A stretch of DNA of 6,421 nucleotides from Treponema sp. UBA4326 (GTDB taxonomy: Bacteria; Spirochaetota; Spirochaetia; Treponematales; Treponemataceae): contig DGTW01000161.1 in NCBI GenBank assembly GCA_002393835.1, forward strand, positions 1 to 6,421, in the 5' to 3' direction. The notes beneath the pieces were generated by a model. That model had not been told where the DNA came from, did no database searches, and worked only from the letters and a program-made list of their open reading frames with translations. The position numbers and the translations under genes were made by a program. Shown piece after piece: positions 5,723-6,421 of the stretch. The stretch's first letter is position 1; every line of letters begins with the position of its first letter.

Positions 5723-6421
5723 ATGAAACTGAATCTGAAATTCCTTCAATTTTTTGATTTTATCCTCTTTTTTTGTGTCATTGCACTTGTTACATTCGGA
5801 GTACTTTTTATTTATTCTTCTGGCATAAATTCTGAAGGTATAAATGTCTCCTCTGAATACATCAAGCAGATAATCTGGGGTTCAACGGGCATTCTTCTTA
5901 TGCTGGGAATTTCCCTGCTGGATTACCGTCGTTTCACCCGTTATGTGCCGCATTTGTTCATAGGGGCCTGCATTGTACTTGTCTTCACGAAACTTTTCGG
6001 CCGCTATGTAAACGGAGCGAGGAGCTGGCTTGGTATCGGTCCTTTCGGTATTCAGCCCTCTGAATTCACAAAAATTGTATTCATCCTTTTTCTGGCCTGG
6101 TACCTTGACAGGACAAAAAAAACTCAGGATCAACGGAAGCGCTTTTTCGTATCGCTTGGAATCATGTTCATTCCAATGGGACTTATCTTAGCCCAGCCTG
6201 ACCTCGGAACTTCCCTCGTATATTTCCCGATTTTCCTTGCCATGACCTTTATAGCAGGCATTCCTGTCTGCTATATTCTCTTTGTCTTCCTCGGCGGAAT
6301 GATGACCATTCTTTTTACCGTTCTTCCGATTTGGGAAAGTCAAATTGCCCACAGCTCGGTTATCTTTATCCGTATGCTCACCAACAGCACCCTGCGCCTG
6401 ATTTTGATTTTCTCGACAGGC
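5723..6421 (+). CDS. rodA: RodA, SEDS-family peptidoglycan glycosyltransferase (3' truncated)
   Basis: Multi-pass membrane enzyme that polymerises lipid II into glycan strands with PBP2 as partner. The reading frame is open from the ATG at 5723 to the window end, giving the first 233 residues; full RodA proteins are around 370-430. It starts MKLNLKFLQFFDFILFF, followed by membrane segments at about 10-32, 48-66, 73-92, 114-127, 141-157, 162-178 and 181-201. The SEDS signature is clear: NGARSWLGIGPFGIQPSE (97-114) and AQPDLGTS (157-164). The essential periplasmic-loop Asp known from later in the family lies beyond the window, so catalytic completeness cannot be judged. The start is supported by a good Shine-Dalgarno AAGGA (5712-5716) with 6-base spacing, 13 bases after the mrdA stop. 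The position beside mrdA supports RodA over FtsW or SpoVE. Confidence 0.96.
   Translation, partial: MKLNLKFLQFFDFILFFCVIALVTFGVLFIYSSGINSEGINVSSEYIKQIIWGSTGILLMLGISLLDYRRFTRYVPHLFIGACIVLVFTKLFGRYVNGARSWLGIGPFGIQPSEFTKIVFILFLAWYLDRTKKTQDQRKRFFVSLGIMFIPMGLILAQPDLGTSLVYFPIFLAMTFIAGIPVCYILFVFLGGMMTILFTVLPIWESQIAHSSVIFIRMLTNSTLRLILIFSTG

Larger units (their letters stand above)
383..6421 (+). other. Probable single operon: TPR protein-mreB-mreC-mreD-mrdA-rodA
   Basis: Six genes in one direction with gaps of 30, 12, 8, 0 and 13 bases and no hairpin-plus-T-run between them. Strong ribosome binding sites occur only before mreB and rodA; mreC, mreD and mrdA have weak or overlapping ones, as expected for translational coupling. 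The grouping of filament (MreB), linkers (MreC, MreD) and the enzyme pair (PBP2, RodA) is the complete core Rod complex except RodZ, which is not in the window. Co-transcription is inferred from spacing. Confidence 0.8.

Noticed and set aside
5882..6133. 83-codon open frame on the - strand within rodA
   Set aside because: Overlaps the SEDS signature region of rodA, which is under clear protein-level constraint on the + strand.
1..6421. Mobile element, CRISPR array, prophage or defence system
   Set aside because: No terminal repeats, spaced direct repeats, transposase, integrase or defence-type domains were seen; every gene but one is a core cell-wall gene.

Overview
The window holds a cell-wall elongation (Rod complex) operon directly downstream of an RNase P RNA gene. 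All genes are on the + strand. The most likely source is a spirochaete of the Treponema type. The main reason is the gene order mreB-mreC-mreD-PBP2-rodA, which I recall from Treponema pallidum and relatives, together with the spirochaete-like flavour of the proteins and moderate, T-rich base composition. The assignment is by recognition, not by a search, and no 16S or other decisive marker is present.

Layout. Positions 1 to about 336 are the 3' four fifths of rnpB (bacterial type A RNase P RNA), cut at its 5' end by the window edge just at helix P4. A T-rich stretch (about 338-370) separates it from an unrecognised 319-residue protein (383-1342) with one N-terminal membrane anchor and C-terminal TPR repeats. 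Then follow mreB (1373-2416), mreC (2429-3304), mreD (3313-3822), mrdA encoding PBP2 (3823-5709) and the first 233 codons of rodA (5723 onward, cut by the window end). Gaps between genes are 30, 12, 8, 0 and 13 bases, so the six genes probably form one transcript with translational coupling. No stretch over 300 bases lacks a gene.

How the genes work together. MreB is an actin-like filament under the inner membrane. MreC (one membrane segment, coiled coil, beta domains) and MreD (multi-pass membrane protein) link it to the synthetic enzymes. RodA polymerises lipid II into glycan chains and PBP2 cross-links them. The TPR protein is a candidate extra periplasmic partner by position alone.

This is mostly a well-conserved housekeeping region. 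I see no mobile element, CRISPR array, tRNA or foreign gene. The points worth a second look are the TPR protein, a likely Cys-Cys-His-Cys metal site in PBP2, a weak hairpin presenting the mreB ribosome binding site, and the tight rnpB/operon junction.
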